A stretch of 64,000 nucleotides of DNA from VFJZ01 sp046598415 (GTDB taxonomy: Bacteria > Actinomycetota > Thermoleophilia > Gaiellales > F1-60-MAGs149), in assembly GCA_046598415.1 (NCBI GenBank), contig JBKJIG010000145.1, forward strand, positions 1-64,000, written 5' to 3'. The notes beneath the pieces were generated by a model. That model did not search any database and was not told the origin of the DNA. It saw only the letters and a program-made list of their open reading frames with translations. Below, one piece after another: positions 26,202-36,499 of the stretch. Position numbers and translations under genes: made by a program. Every line of letters starts with the position of its first letter. Within the stretch, counting starts at the first letter, position 1.

Positions 26202-27277
26202 GTGCCGCCACCGATGCGCGCACGTGGCTCGAGCCGCGGGCCGACGACTACCTCGCGTTGCTGGACACGCTCGTCGGCGCCGACGACCTGCCGCGCTGTC
26301 ATGCAGCCCTGGTCGACCGGCTCGGCCCGCCGCAGCGCGACGATGCCGGCCACCTGCTGTACGGCACCGGGCGCGGGCCGCTGATCTCGTGCCACTACGA
26401 CACCGTGTGGTCGCCCGGCACCGCCACCGAGCGGCCACTGACGGTGCGTGACGGCAAGGCGTACGGGCCGGGCACGGCCGACATGAAGGGCGGCATCGTC
26501 GTGGCCGTCGCCGCGGTCGAGGCGCTCGCCGCCGTCGCGCCGGAGATCGGCTGGCGGCTGTCGCTGACGCCCGACGAGGAGATCGGCAACCGCAACACCC
26601 GCGATCAGATCGCGCAGCTCTCGCGCGAGGCGACCGCCGTGCTGGTGCTGGAGTGCGCGCTGCCCGACGGCGGCGTGAAGACGGCGCGCAAGGGCACGGC
26701 CGAGGTGCGGATCACGGTCGAGGGACGCGCGGCGCACGCGGGCAACGACCATGCCGACGGCGCCAACGCGGTCGTCCAGGCCGCCCACCTCGCCGTGCGG
26801 GCGGCGGCGCTGCACGATCCCGACGCCGCCACCGTCTGCGTCGGCGTGCTGCACGGTGGCGAGCGCCGCAACGTGGTGCCGGACCGGGCCGAGCTGTCGC
26901 TCGACGTGCGCTCGTTCCAGCCCGCGGCCATCGAGGCCGTCTTCGTGGCGCTGCGCGACGCTCCCGTCCAGGTGCCCGGCACGCGGGTCACCGTGGAGGG
27001 CGAGATGCACCGGCCCCCGATGCCGCGCACGGCGGCCATCGGCGACCTCTACGACACGGCGGTCGGGATCGCGGCCGACCTCGGCTTCGGACTGCCGGAG
27101 CACGCCGTCGGCGGCGGCTCGGAGGCCAACCTGGCCGCGGGCGTGGGCGCCACGGTGCTGGACGGCCTGGGGCCGATCGGCGCCGGCTCCCACGCGCTCG
27201 ACGAGTACGTGGTCGTGTCGTCGATCGTCGAGCGCGCGGCGCTGCTCGCCGGCCTCGTGGCCGCGCTCAAACCCTGA
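26198..27277 (+). CDS. M20-family metallopeptidase (carboxypeptidase G2/ArgE-like)
   Basis: A 359-residue zinc amidase/peptidase. Metal motifs CHYDTVW, GTADMKGG and TPDEEIG are in the expected order, followed by the dimerisation lid domain and a C-terminal GGGSEAN / GAGSHALDEY with the last metal His. It should cleave an N-acyl amino acid or small peptide. The GTG start overlaps the oxidoreductase stop by four bases. Its 3' end overlaps the convergent aldehyde dehydrogenase by 11 bp. Confidence 0.85.
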   Translation: MSAATDARTWLEPRADDYLALLDTLVGADDLPRCHAALVDRLGPPQRDDAGHLLYGTGRGPLISCHYDTVWSPGTATERPLTVRDGKAYGPGTADMKGGIVVAVAAVEALAAVAPEIGWRLSLTPDEEIGNRNTRDQIAQLSREATAVLVLECALPDGGVKTARKGTAEVRITVEGRAAHAGNDHADGANAVVQAAHLAVRAAALHDPDAATVCVGVLHGGERRNVVPDRAELSLDVRSFQPAAIEAVFVALRDAPVQVPGTRVTVEGEMHRPPMPRTAAIGDLYDTAVGIAADLGFGLPEHAVGGGSEANLAAGVGATVLDGLGPIGAGSHALDEYVVVSSIVERAALLAGLVAALKP

Positions 27278-28724
27278 GCGACACCGTTTTGAAGTGGGTC
27301 ATCTCGGCCATCGCGTACGACGGGCCCTCCTTGCCGTAGCCCGAGTCCTTGACGCCGCCGTAGGGCATGTGGTCGGCACGCCAGCTGGAGATCTCGTTGA
27401 CGTGCACGTTGCCGGTCTTGAGGCCGCGCACCGCCTGCCACGCCTGCTGCAGCGAGTCGGTGAAGACGCCCGCCGACAGGCCGTAGGGCGAGTCGTTGGC
27501 GAGCGCGATCGCCTCGTCCAGCGAGTCGACCGCCGCGACCGCGACGACGGGGCCGAAGATCTCCTCCTGCTGCAGCCGCATCGGTGGCGTGAGTCCGTCC
27601 AGCAGCGTCGGCTCCACCAGCCGGCCATCGCGGCCGCCGCCGACGAGGACGCGGGCGCCGTTCGCCCTGGCGTCGGCGATGACGGCCTCGATGCGCTCGG
27701 CCGACGCGTCGTCGACCACCGGGCCGACGTCGGTCGTCTCGAGCCGCGGGTCGCCGTGGCGCAGCGCGCCGACGCGGGCGGTCAGGCGCTCGATCAGCTC
27801 GGCGTGCCGCCGGCGCGCGACGTACACGCGCTGGACGGAGATGCACGACTGTCCCGCGGCCGAGAAACCGCCCGCAGCGCAGCGGTCGACGGCGAGATCC
27901 AGGTTCGCGTCGGCCAGGACGATCGTCGCCGCGTTCGAGCCGAGCTCGAGCATCAGCCGCTTCAGTCCGGCCTGGCGCGCCACCAAGCGGCCGACCGCGG
28001 ACGAGCCGGTGAACGAGATCAACGCCACGCGGTCGTCCTCCGTCAGGGCCTGCGCCACGGCGGCCGAGCCGGGCAGCACGCTCAGGGCAGCGGCCGGCCA
28101 GCCCGCCGCGACCGCCTCGGTGGCCAGTGCCAGGATCGCGAGCGGCGTCTGCTCGGGCGGCTTGATGACGACCGGGCAGCCGGCGCCGATGGCCGGCCCG
28201 AGCTTGTGCGCGGCGATCAGCAGCGGGAAGTTGAACGCCGGAATGGCCGCCACCACGCCGACCGGCTCGGCCACCGTCAGGCCGACGCGACCGTCGGCGC
28301 CGGGCATGGCGTCGAGCGGCAGGATCTCGCCGACGTTGCGCGTCGCGGCCTCGGCGGCGAACCGGAGCGTCGACACCGTGCGCGCCACCTCGAGGCGGAC
28401 CTCGCGGATCGTCTTGCCGGTCTCGGACAGCAGCAGCCCGGCCAGGTCGTCCGCCCGCGCCTCGACGCGGCTCGCGAGGTCGGTGAGGATTGCAGCACGG
28501 CGGGAGCGAGGCAGAGCAGCGGTCTCGTCGAGGGCGCCGGCAGCGGCGGCGAGCGCGGCCTCGACGTCGGCGGGGCCGGTCTGCGCGACCATCGCGGCCG
28601 TGCTGTGGTCCCACGGGAATCGCACCGGCGCGGCCGAGGAGCCGGCGGCGTCGCGGCCGGCGATGATGAGCGGGACGGCGCTCGCGGTGGCGGGCGCAGC
28701 AGGCGAGGGTGCGGATTCTGGCAT
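27267..28724 (-). CDS. Aldehyde dehydrogenase
   Basis: A 485-residue ALDH with catalytic Cys in AAGQSCISVQR and the general base in LELGSN; the FNFPL cofactor segment is present. The EISSWRADHMPYGGVKDSGYGKEG C-terminal stretch resembles lactaldehyde/non-phosphorylating glyceraldehyde-3-phosphate and related semialdehyde dehydrogenases. The N-terminal 15 residues are Ala/Pro-rich and may not be translated if a later start is used. It lies alone on the minus strand between the M20 peptidase and the GGDEF/HD-GYP gene. Substrate not determined. Confidence 0.82.
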   Translation of the reverse strand: MPESAPSPAAPATASAVPLIIAGRDAAGSSAAPVRFPWDHSTAAMVAQTGPADVEAALAAAAGALDETAALPRSRRAAILTDLASRVEARADDLAGLLLSETGKTIREVRLEVARTVSTLRFAAEAATRNVGEILPLDAMPGADGRVGLTVAEPVGVVAAIPAFNFPLLIAAHKLGPAIGAGCPVVIKPPEQTPLAILALATEAVAAGWPAAALSVLPGSAAVAQALTEDDRVALISFTGSSAVGRLVARQAGLKRLMLELGSNAATIVLADANLDLAVDRCAAGGFSAAGQSCISVQRVYVARRRHAELIERLTARVGALRHGDPRLETTDVGPVVDDASAERIEAVIADARANGARVLVGGGRDGRLVEPTLLDGLTPPMRLQQEEIFGPVVAVAAVDSLDEAIALANDSPYGLSAGVFTDSLQQAWQAVRGLKTGNVHVNEISSWRADHMPYGGVKDSGYGKEGPSYAMAEMTHFKTVSLRV

Positions 28725-28779
28725 CGCGGCGAACCTTAGTCCCCGCCGCGCACCGGCTGCCTCAGTGCGCGCAGACGCG

Positions 28780-31560
28780 TCAGGCGGCGGTGCCGAATCG
28801 CGCGGTGAGTGCGTGCGTCTCGTCGAGCAGCACGGCTACGAGCGCCGCCACGACCTGCGGGTCGAGCTGCGAGCCGGCCACGTGCTGCACCGCCTCGATG
28901 GCCGACACGCGGTCGATGTCACCGTGGGCCGTCAGCGTCGAGAACAGGTCGGTGGCGGCGACGATGCGGGCCTCGAGCGGGATCGTCGAACCCGCCAGGC
29001 CGTCGGGGTAGCCGGTGCCGTCGTACCGCTCGTGGTGGTGGCGCACCCCGAGATGCGCCTCGGCCAGGCCCGGCATCGTCGAGACCAGCTGGTCGCCGAT
29101 CGTCGTGTGCGCCTTCATGATCTCCTGCTCGGCCGGACCGATGTCGCTGTCGGCGGCCACCACGGCGTCGGGGATCGTCAGCTTGCCGACGTCGTGCAGC
29201 CAGCCGGCGAGACGGCAGCGCTCGACCATCGCGTCGGGCAGGCCGAGGTGCGCGGCGACGGCGCCGGAGAGGTCGGACACGTGGCGCGAGTGCAGGTTCT
29301 GCGCGCCCTCGCGTGTCTCGACCGCGAACGCCAGCGCCTGCGCGAGGCGGACGGCGTCGGAGTCGCCGGGCACGAGGTCGGCGGGGCCGAGGTCGGTGAA
29401 CAGGCGCACCTGGTCGCGGCCACGGCGCTTGGCGGTGTACAGCGCCCGGTCGGCCTCGTCGACGAGGTGCTCGATCGACCCCATGCCGATCGTGACACCG
29501 GCCGAGATGGTGACGGCGATCTCGGTGCCGGTGGAGAGACGGAACGGCGCCGCCACGGTCGCCTCGCGGATGCGCTCGCCGGCGGCGCGGGCGACGGCGG
29601 GGTCGGTGACGCCGGTGATCAGCGCGCAGAACTCCTCGCCACCCCAGCGGGCGACCAGGTCGGGGGCGCGGCGCTCGTCGGTCTGCCGGACCAGCGACGT
29701 GAAGCGCCGCGCCAGCTCGCGCAGCACCTCGTCGCCGGCTGCGTGGCCGTAGGTGTCGGTGATCTGCTTGAAGCGGTCGACGTCGATCATCACGACGGCG
29801 ACGGCCGTGTTGTCGGCCGCCGCGGTCGCCAGCGCCTGCTCGAGCGCGTCGCTCATCACGCGGCGGTTGGCGAGGCCGGTCAGCTCGTCCGTCTCGGACA
29901 TCACCTTCAGGCGCGCGACGGCCTCGTCCAGGCTCTCCTCGGCGCGGCGGCGCTCGGTGTTGTCGGCCGCGATGCCCTCGATGAAGACGCGGCCGTCGGG
30001 CGTCACGTGCCGGCGCGCGCGATCGAGGATCCACCGCTCGACGCCGTCCGCGCCCATCAGCCGGTACTCGATCGTCCAGCTGTCGTCCGCCATCGCCGCG
30101 ACGCCGGGCCGGTCGTCGGGGTGGATCCGCTCCGTCCACGCCTCGTTGGGCGCGTCCGGCGGCTCGCCGCCGGTGAGCGCTGCGAACGACTCGCTGCGGA
30201 AGCGCGGCACGAGCTCGCCGCCGGCGAGCACCTCGAGCGTGTAGACGGTCTCGGCGATCGACGAGGTGAGGCGCTCGACGACCTCGCCCTGCTCGGCCAG
30301 GGCGGCGAGGATCTCACGCTCCCGGGTGACGTCGGCGATCAGGCCGTCGACCGTCACCGGGCCACCGTCGGTGACGCGCTCGCGCGGCATCAGCCGGGTT
30401 CGCAGCCACCGGTAGCCGCCCATCTCGCGCGGGACGCGCCAGTCGACGCTGGTCTCGCGCCCGCCGGCGAGGGTGGCGTACGCGGCGTTCGCGGCAACGG
30501 CCGGGCGATCGGCAGGATGCATCGCCTCGTCCGCCGCGCGACGGGCCGTCTCTCGCGTCACGGGGCGTCCGAGCAGCCGCTCGTAGCCGGGGCCGAGGAA
30601 GACCGTCTCGGACGAATCGTCCGGCCAGACACGCTCGGTCAGCACCACGGAGTGCAGCGAGCTGAGGATGCGCTCGAAGCTTCCCGCCTGTCGCCCCGCG
30701 GCGTCGCGCTCGCGCGCCAGGGCGCCGCCGACGACGGCCGTCGCGATCACGAGCACCTCGAGCGAGACCAGGGCGACCTGCAGGTCGAGGATGTCGTCGA
30801 CCGCCTGCGCGCCGAACGGCCCCTGCCCGCGCCCGGTCAGGAACGCCGAGGTGACGACGAGGCCGATCGATGTGGCCGACGCGCCGAAGGGCCCCATGCG
30901 GATCGCGGCCCAGAGCATGGGCAGCGCCGCCAGGTACAGGTGGACGCCGTTGCCGAACAGGAACACGATCGTGGCGGCGCACGTCGTGGCGGCAACCGAG
31001 AGGGCCAGCTCGGCCGACCAGCGCGCGCGGCGCTGTGCGATGGCCAGGAAGAAGGGGAGTGTCGTGACGATACCGACCGAGTCGGCTGCGCTGAACGAGA
31101 GCCAGGCCGTGGCCCGGCTGACCTCTGTCATGTCGCCCGCGACCACGGCGCAGGCCGCCAGCACGTTGGCGAGCGCGGGCGCGAGGATCACGCACGCGCC
31201 GAGGCGCACGGCGTCACGCGGCCGGCCCAGGTCCGGCGGCCCGACCGTGCGCGCCAGCGTCCGGTACAGCGTGGCGCCGAGCCAGGGCTCGAGCACATTC
31301 GTCAGCGCCAGGCCGAGGACGCCGACGGCCGGAAAGCCCGCCGCCGAGTCGATCGCCAGGTCGACCACGGCGACCGTGGCCAGCAGCGGCAGCCAGTCGC
31401 GGCGTGCGCTGCACAGCAGCGCGACGAGCGTCAGGCCGCTGGCCGGCCAGGCGACGACGCCGCCGTCGCCTCCAACTCCAAGCGCCAGCCCGCCCGCCGC
31501 GACGATCGCGTACACGGGCGCGAAGACCAGCGGTAGCCGTAGCGACCCGGGGACGCGCAC
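28780..31560 (-). CDS. Membrane sensor with MASE1-like, two PAS, GGDEF and HD-GYP domains
   Basis: A 926-residue c-di-GMP enzyme. About eight hydrophobic spans (residues 10-285) resemble MASE1, then two PAS domains, a GGDEF domain and an HD-GYP domain. The GGDEF site is intact (RWGGEEF) with an inhibitory I-site RAPD five residues before it. The HD-GYP site is also intact (HDVGK and HHERYDGTGYPDGL). So it may both make and break c-di-GMP. The GTG start is seven bases after GCCGATAC on the minus strand, a sigma-28-like -10, though the -35 is poor. Confidence 0.9.
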   Translation of the reverse strand: MRVPGSLRLPLVFAPVYAIVAAGGLALGVGGDGGVVAWPASGLTLVALLCSARRDWLPLLATVAVVDLAIDSAAGFPAVGVLGLALTNVLEPWLGATLYRTLARTVGPPDLGRPRDAVRLGACVILAPALANVLAACAVVAGDMTEVSRATAWLSFSAADSVGIVTTLPFFLAIAQRRARWSAELALSVAATTCAATIVFLFGNGVHLYLAALPMLWAAIRMGPFGASATSIGLVVTSAFLTGRGQGPFGAQAVDDILDLQVALVSLEVLVIATAVVGGALARERDAAGRQAGSFERILSSLHSVVLTERVWPDDSSETVFLGPGYERLLGRPVTRETARRAADEAMHPADRPAVAANAAYATLAGGRETSVDWRVPREMGGYRWLRTRLMPRERVTDGGPVTVDGLIADVTREREILAALAEQGEVVERLTSSIAETVYTLEVLAGGELVPRFRSESFAALTGGEPPDAPNEAWTERIHPDDRPGVAAMADDSWTIEYRLMGADGVERWILDRARRHVTPDGRVFIEGIAADNTERRRAEESLDEAVARLKVMSETDELTGLANRRVMSDALEQALATAAADNTAVAVVMIDVDRFKQITDTYGHAAGDEVLRELARRFTSLVRQTDERRAPDLVARWGGEEFCALITGVTDPAVARAAGERIREATVAAPFRLSTGTEIAVTISAGVTIGMGSIEHLVDEADRALYTAKRRGRDQVRLFTDLGPADLVPGDSDAVRLAQALAFAVETREGAQNLHSRHVSDLSGAVAAHLGLPDAMVERCRLAGWLHDVGKLTIPDAVVAADSDIGPAEQEIMKAHTTIGDQLVSTMPGLAEAHLGVRHHHERYDGTGYPDGLAGSTIPLEARIVAATDLFSTLTAHGDIDRVSAIEAVQHVAGSQLDPQVVAALVAVLLDETHALTARFGTAA

Positions 31561-31611
31561 GGGGGCTGTATCGGCAGCGCGGGGCCCGGACTGGAATCGC
31601 CCTGTGCGACA

Positions 31612-33306
31612 CTAGAACAGGTGCTCGGGGAGCTCCATCACCGTCGCCTTGCCGGCCGTCACCTGGCGCGCCAGCGCCGCGGTCTCCGGCAGCATCCGGG
31701 CAGCGTAGAAGCGCGCCGTGGCGAGCTTCGCCGCGCCGAACTCGTCGTCGCGGCCGAGCGCGGCGCGGGCCATGCGCACCCACAGCACGCCGAGCGCGGT
31801 CAGGTAGAACAGCCGCAGGTACTCGGTGGCGGCTGCGCCGGCCTGCTCGCGGTCGCCCTGCGCCCGGGCGCCGAGCCACAGCGTCACGCGCCGGAGGCGA
31901 TGCAGGGCGTCGCGGGCGGGGCCGGCGATGTCGGCCAGGCGCTCGTCGGCGCAGGCCTCGTCGAGCAGTTCCAGCGACGGGTGGAAGAAGCGGCGCAGCA
32001 GGCGCCCGGCACCCTCCGGCAGCTTGCGGCCCACGAGGTCGAGGGCCTGGACGCCGTTCGTGCCCTCGTAGATCGACGTGATGCGCGCGTCGCGCACCAG
32101 CTGCTCCACTCCGGTCTCGCGGATGTACCCCGCGCCGCCGAACACGCCCAGCGCGAGGTTGGTCGCCTCGGTCGCCAGGTCGGTGAGCCCGGCCTTGACG
32201 ATCGGCGTCATCAGCGCCACCAGGTCGCCGGCCGCCGCGTCGCCGGCCTCGGCCCGGTCGATCTCGGCCGCCACCCACAGCGCCAGCGCCCGTCCGCCCT
32301 CGACCTGTGAGCGGATGCGCAGCAGCGTGCGCCGCACGTCGGGGTGGACGATGATCGGATCGGCCTCCAGATCGGGCCGGGCGGCGCCGCCCAGCGCGCG
32401 TCCCTGCAGGCGGTCGCGGGCGTAGGCCGCCGCCCGCACGTACGCCTCCTGTGCGAGTGCGAGGCCCTGGATGCCGACGCCCAGACGCGCCGCGTTCATC
32501 ATCGTGAACATCGCCCGCATGCCGCGGTGCGGCTCGCCGATCAGCTCGCCGATCGCGCCCTCGAACGCCATCGTGCAGGTGGCGGACGCGCGGATGCCCA
32601 TCTTGTGCTCGATCGAGATGCACTCGACGTCGTTGCGGGTGCCGTCGGCGACGCGCCGTGGCACCGCGAACAGCGAGATACCGCGCGTGCCGGCCGGCGC
32701 ATCGGGCAGCCGGGCGAGCACGAGATGCAGGATGTCGTCGGTCAGGTCGTGCTCGCCGGCGGTGATGAAGATCTTCTGGCCGGAGATGCGGTACCGACCC
32801 GATCCGTCCGGCTCCGCGCGGGTGCGGATCAGGCCCAGGTCGGTGCCGGCGTGCGCCTCGGTCAGGCACATCGTGCCGGTCGACGTGCCCTGCGCGAGCG
32901 GCGGCAGCAGGCGCGCCCTCTGCTCGTCGTCGCCGTGCAGGGCGACGGCCCGGTACGCGCCCGACGTGAGGCCGGCGTAGGTGGAGAACGACAGGTTCGC
33001 GGCGCAGAGCAGCTCCTCGAGCACCGCGCCGATGTGATGGGGGAGGCCCGAGCCACCGTACTCGGGTGCCGCCGTGAGCCCGACCCAGCCACCCTCGGCG
33101 AGCAGGCGGAAGGCCTCGGGGAACCCCTCCGGTGTCGTCACCGCACCGTCGTCCCACACGGCGCCGGCGAGGTCGCCGGGCGCGTTCAGCGGTGCCACCA
33201 CGTCGCGGCACAGCTCGGCGGCGGCTGCCAGCACGTCGTCGTACGTCTCGGTCTCGCCGAGCACGTCGCGGAGGAGGAAGCGGACGTCGTCGAGGACCAC
33301 GGTCAT
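31612..33306 (-). CDS. fadE: Acyl-CoA dehydrogenase (FadE-like, long form)
   Basis: A 564-residue flavin enzyme catalysing the first step of beta-oxidation. It is longer than standard ACADs (about 380), with an extra C-terminal helical domain as in Bacillus FadE and related proteins. CLTEAHAGTDLG and KIFITAGEH mark the FAD/acyl site, and the catalytic Glu is in YEGTNG. ATG 33304-33306 is the start, sharing a base with the fadN stop (TGATG). With fadN and fadA it reproduces the gene set of the Bacillus fadNAE operon. Confidence 0.88.
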   Translation of the reverse strand: MTVVLDDVRFLLRDVLGETETYDDVLAAAAELCRDVVAPLNAPGDLAGAVWDDGAVTTPEGFPEAFRLLAEGGWVGLTAAPEYGGSGLPHHIGAVLEELLCAANLSFSTYAGLTSGAYRAVALHGDDEQRARLLPPLAQGTSTGTMCLTEAHAGTDLGLIRTRAEPDGSGRYRISGQKIFITAGEHDLTDDILHLVLARLPDAPAGTRGISLFAVPRRVADGTRNDVECISIEHKMGIRASATCTMAFEGAIGELIGEPHRGMRAMFTMMNAARLGVGIQGLALAQEAYVRAAAYARDRLQGRALGGAARPDLEADPIIVHPDVRRTLLRIRSQVEGGRALALWVAAEIDRAEAGDAAAGDLVALMTPIVKAGLTDLATEATNLALGVFGGAGYIRETGVEQLVRDARITSIYEGTNGVQALDLVGRKLPEGAGRLLRRFFHPSLELLDEACADERLADIAGPARDALHRLRRVTLWLGARAQGDREQAGAAATEYLRLFYLTALGVLWVRMARAALGRDDEFGAAKLATARFYAARMLPETAALARQVTAGKATVMELPEHLF

Positions 33307-35360
33307 CAGTTGCGCAGCGGCTTTCCGGTCATCAGCATCTGTTCGGCGCGCAGCAGGGTGGGTTCGCGGTGCAGCAGCGAGATGACCGCGGCGCGCTCCA
33401 GGTCGTAGACGTGCTGCTCGGTCACGGGCGCGGTCGGGTCGGCGGCGCCGCCGGCCAGCACGTTCGCGAGCTCGCCCAGCACCACCTGGTCGTGCGGCAG
33501 CGCGCGTCCCGCCAGCGCGTGGCCGGCGACGCCCAGCTCGAGCGCGGCGCGGCCGGCCGGGCCGGGCAGGCGCAGGTCGATCCGCGCGGGCGGCGTGTAG
33601 CCGTCGGCCAGCTCCAGCGCGAAGGCCCGCGCGTCGCCGAGCAGCCGGTCGCGGTTCATCGTGATGCGGTCGTCGGCGCGCAGGAAGCCGAGCGCGCGTG
33701 CCTCGGCCGCCGAGCCGGAGACGGTCGCGAGCCCGATCGTCTCGAACGCCGCCTGCACGGGCGCCTGCGGGCCGTACGGTGCGCGCTCGGTCAGCCGCTG
33801 GACGAGGCGCAGGCAGCCACCCCAGCCGGGCACGATGCCGACACCCACCTCGGGCAGGCCGATGTACGACTCGGCGTACGCCTGGATCGCATCGCAGTGC
33901 AGCAGCACCTCGCAGCCGCCGCCGAGCGCCATGCCGGCCGGTGCGCCGACAACGGGGAAGGGCGCGTAGCGCAGCGCCGAGAAGGTCTCCTGGCCGGCGC
34001 GGATGGCGCCGTCGAGGTCGTCCCACGAGGCCGTGTTGGCCAGCAGCAGCACCCCCGCCAGGTTGGCGCCGACGCTGAACTGGGCACCGTCGTTGTGCAG
34101 CACCAGCGCCCGCGGCGCCATCGCGATCGTCTCGGCCAGCAGGTGGACGATCTCGCCGTCGATGGCGTTCATCTTCGTGTGGAACTCGAGACAGAGCACG
34201 CCCTCGCCGATGTCCCACACCGACGCCGACGCATTGCCGCGCACGGGGCGGCGATCCCCCTTCAGGTCGGACAGGCGCTGCGCACCCGGTCGCCGGGGCC
34301 GCACGGTCCGCTGGCCGAGCATTGCGAACGGCCCGGCGCGCCAGGCGTAGCCGGCCTCCATCGCCAGATCGACGGCGCCGGGATCGCCCGAGATTTCGTC
34401 CAGGATGCGCTCGGCGTAGGCAAGCGTGCGTGCGCGGACGGCGTCGGCGTAGTCGGCGCCGGCGGGCTCGTCACCGCGGTAGCGCCGCGCGGGCCGGTAC
34501 TCGTCGGTCGCGAGGTCGAGCGCGAGCTTCGAGCGGTCGGGCGCGAGCCGGTAGAAGCCGCCCGAGCCCTTGCGGCCCGTGCGGCCGCTCGCCACCAGCG
34601 CCTCCATCAGATCCCACGGGCGGTCGACGGCCTGCAGCGGGTCGTCGGCCGCAAGCCGGTCGTTGAGCGAGCGCGTGACGTCGAGCGAGAGGTCGATGCC
34701 GACCAGGTCGAGCAGGCCGAAGACGCCGGTCTTGGGCGAGCCGAACGCTCGCGCGATGGCCGCGTCGGCCAGCTCGACGTCGAGGCCGCGGGCGATCGCC
34801 TCGGCCATCGCGACGTCGATCCACATCGCGCCGAGCCGGTTGGCGATGAAGCCCGGCGCGTCGTTGCAGAGCACGACGGTCTTGCCGAGCCGCTCGTCCG
34901 CACAGGCGATGATGTCGGCCAGCACGACCTCGTCGCCCACGACCTCGAGCAGCGGCAGGTAGCGCGGCGGGTTGAAGAAGTGCGTGACGCCGTCGCAGTG
35001 CAGCTCGGCGAGCGGGATCGTCGACGTGTTCGACGTCAGCACGGCGTCCGGCGCGGCGGCGCGCACGTCGGCGTAGACCCCGTTCTTGACCGCGACGTCC
35101 TCGATCACGGCCTCGATCACCCAGCCGCAGCCCGCCAGCAGACCGGCGTCGGCGACCGTGCCGACGGTGATGCGCCGGGCGTCCGAGCCCTGCATGAACG
35201 CCGGCGGCCGCGCCTTGCGCAGCCGCTCGACCGCCTGCCGGGCGCCGTCGGGCAGGATGTCGAGCAGCACGACGTCGAGCCCCGCGCCGGCGGCGTGGGC
35301 GGCGATGCCCGCGCCCATCGTTCCAGCGCCGATGACGCCGACACGCTCGACCTCGGTCAC
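33306..35360 (-). CDS. fadN: 3-hydroxyacyl-CoA dehydrogenase / enoyl-CoA hydratase fusion (FadN-like)
   Basis: A 684-residue bifunctional enzyme. The order is dehydrogenase first (GAGTMGAGIA near residue 10, NTSTIP, APGFIANR) and hydratase second, as in Bacillus FadN and opposite to E. coli FadB. Both hydratase glutamates are present, in LGGGCEV and LPEVGVGIVPG. The frame is open upstream, but GTG 35358-35360 gives the Rossmann start and overlaps the thiolase stop (GTGA). It performs the second and third steps of fatty acid beta-oxidation. Confidence 0.88.
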   Translation of the reverse strand: MTEVERVGVIGAGTMGAGIAAHAAGAGLDVVLLDILPDGARQAVERLRKARPPAFMQGSDARRITVGTVADAGLLAGCGWVIEAVIEDVAVKNGVYADVRAAAPDAVLTSNTSTIPLAELHCDGVTHFFNPPRYLPLLEVVGDEVVLADIIACADERLGKTVVLCNDAPGFIANRLGAMWIDVAMAEAIARGLDVELADAAIARAFGSPKTGVFGLLDLVGIDLSLDVTRSLNDRLAADDPLQAVDRPWDLMEALVASGRTGRKGSGGFYRLAPDRSKLALDLATDEYRPARRYRGDEPAGADYADAVRARTLAYAERILDEISGDPGAVDLAMEAGYAWRAGPFAMLGQRTVRPRRPGAQRLSDLKGDRRPVRGNASASVWDIGEGVLCLEFHTKMNAIDGEIVHLLAETIAMAPRALVLHNDGAQFSVGANLAGVLLLANTASWDDLDGAIRAGQETFSALRYAPFPVVGAPAGMALGGGCEVLLHCDAIQAYAESYIGLPEVGVGIVPGWGGCLRLVQRLTERAPYGPQAPVQAAFETIGLATVSGSAAEARALGFLRADDRITMNRDRLLGDARAFALELADGYTPPARIDLRLPGPAGRAALELGVAGHALAGRALPHDQVVLGELANVLAGGAADPTAPVTEQHVYDLERAAVISLLHREPTLLRAEQMLMTGKPLRN

Positions 35361-36499
35361 TCCACCGCCTCGAGCAGCGTGGCGATGCCCTGGCCGCCGC
35401 CGATGCACTGCGTCGACACGGCGTAGCGACCGCCGGTGCGGCGCAGCAGCTGCGCGGCCTTGCCCGTGATGCGCGCGCCGGTGGCACCGAGCGGGTGGCC
35501 GAGCGCGATCGCACCGCCGTCGACGTTGACGCGGGACGGGTCGATGCCGAGCTCCTCGATCACGGCGATCGACTGCGACGCGAACGCCTCGTTCAGCTCC
35601 ATCAGATCGATGTCGCCGATCGTGAGGCCGGCCCGCTCCAGCACCTTGCCGACCGCGCGGATGGGGCCGATGCCCATCACCTCGGGGTCGCAGCCGGAGA
35701 CCGCGAAGCCGCGAACGACCGCGAGCGCCTCGAGGCCGTGCGAGCGAGCGAACGACTCGCTGGTCACCAGACATGCGGTGGCGCCGTCGGTGAGCGGCGA
35801 GGAGGTGCCGGCCGTGACGGTGCCGTCGGCCTGGAACGCGGGCTTCAGCGCGGCCAGACCCTCCGCCGTCGTCGTCGGCCGCAGGCAGCCGTCGCGGTCG
35901 ACCGTCTCGTCGCCGGCCTGCACGGTCGCGATCTCCTCGGCCAGACGGCCGTCGGCCTGCGCCTCGGCGGCTTTGCGCTGCGACGCGACGGCGAACGCCT
36001 CCTGGCGCTCGCGCGAGACGCCGTAGCGCTGCGCGACGTGCTCCGCCGTCTCGCCCATCGACATGTAGATCTGGGGGTACGACTCGGCCAGGCCGGGGTG
36101 GGGGAGGAAGTTGAAGCCGATCATCGGCACCCGCGACATCGACTCGGTGCCGCCCGCCACGTATGCCTCGCCCATGCCCATCGCGATCGAGCCGGCGGCG
36201 GTGTGGATGGCCTGCATGGCGGAACCGCAGAATCGGTTCACGGTGGCGCCGCCGACGCTGCGCGGCAGCCCGGCCAGCACCCCGACGATGCGGCCGACGT
36301 TCATGCCCTGCTCACCCTCGGGGAACGCGCAGCCCATCGTCACGTCCTCGATCGCTCCCGGATCGATCCCGGTGCGCTCCACGAGCGCCCGCACGACCTG
36401 GCCACCGAGCTCGTCGGGACGGGTGCGCGCCAACTCGCCGCGGTGCGCGGGCTGAAACGGCGAGCGGACGTAGCCCGCGATGACGACGCGCTCGGTCAT
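35357..36499 (-). CDS. fadA: Acetyl-CoA acyltransferase (thiolase)
   Basis: A 380-residue thiolase for the last step of beta-oxidation. The nucleophilic Cys is in NRFCGSAMQ, the His in GHPLGATGAR and the second Cys in CIGGGQG. Start ATG 36497-36499 overlaps the aminotransferase stop (ATGA), and its own stop overlaps the fadN start. Second gene of the minus-strand operon. Confidence 0.9.
   Translation of the reverse strand: MTERVVIAGYVRSPFQPAHRGELARTRPDELGGQVVRALVERTGIDPGAIEDVTMGCAFPEGEQGMNVGRIVGVLAGLPRSVGGATVNRFCGSAMQAIHTAAGSIAMGMGEAYVAGGTESMSRVPMIGFNFLPHPGLAESYPQIYMSMGETAEHVAQRYGVSRERQEAFAVASQRKAAEAQADGRLAEEIATVQAGDETVDRDGCLRPTTTAEGLAALKPAFQADGTVTAGTSSPLTDGATACLVTSESFARSHGLEALAVVRGFAVSGCDPEVMGIGPIRAVGKVLERAGLTIGDIDLMELNEAFASQSIAVIEELGIDPSRVNVDGGAIALGHPLGATGARITGKAAQLLRRTGGRYAVSTQCIGGGQGIATLLEAVE

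Noticed and set aside
27496..31536. 1346-codon open frame on the plus strand
   Set aside because: It runs antisense to the ALDH and GGDEF/HD-GYP genes, both with complete motifs; its translation is low-complexity Arg/Ala/Asp. Typical shadow of high-GC coding DNA.
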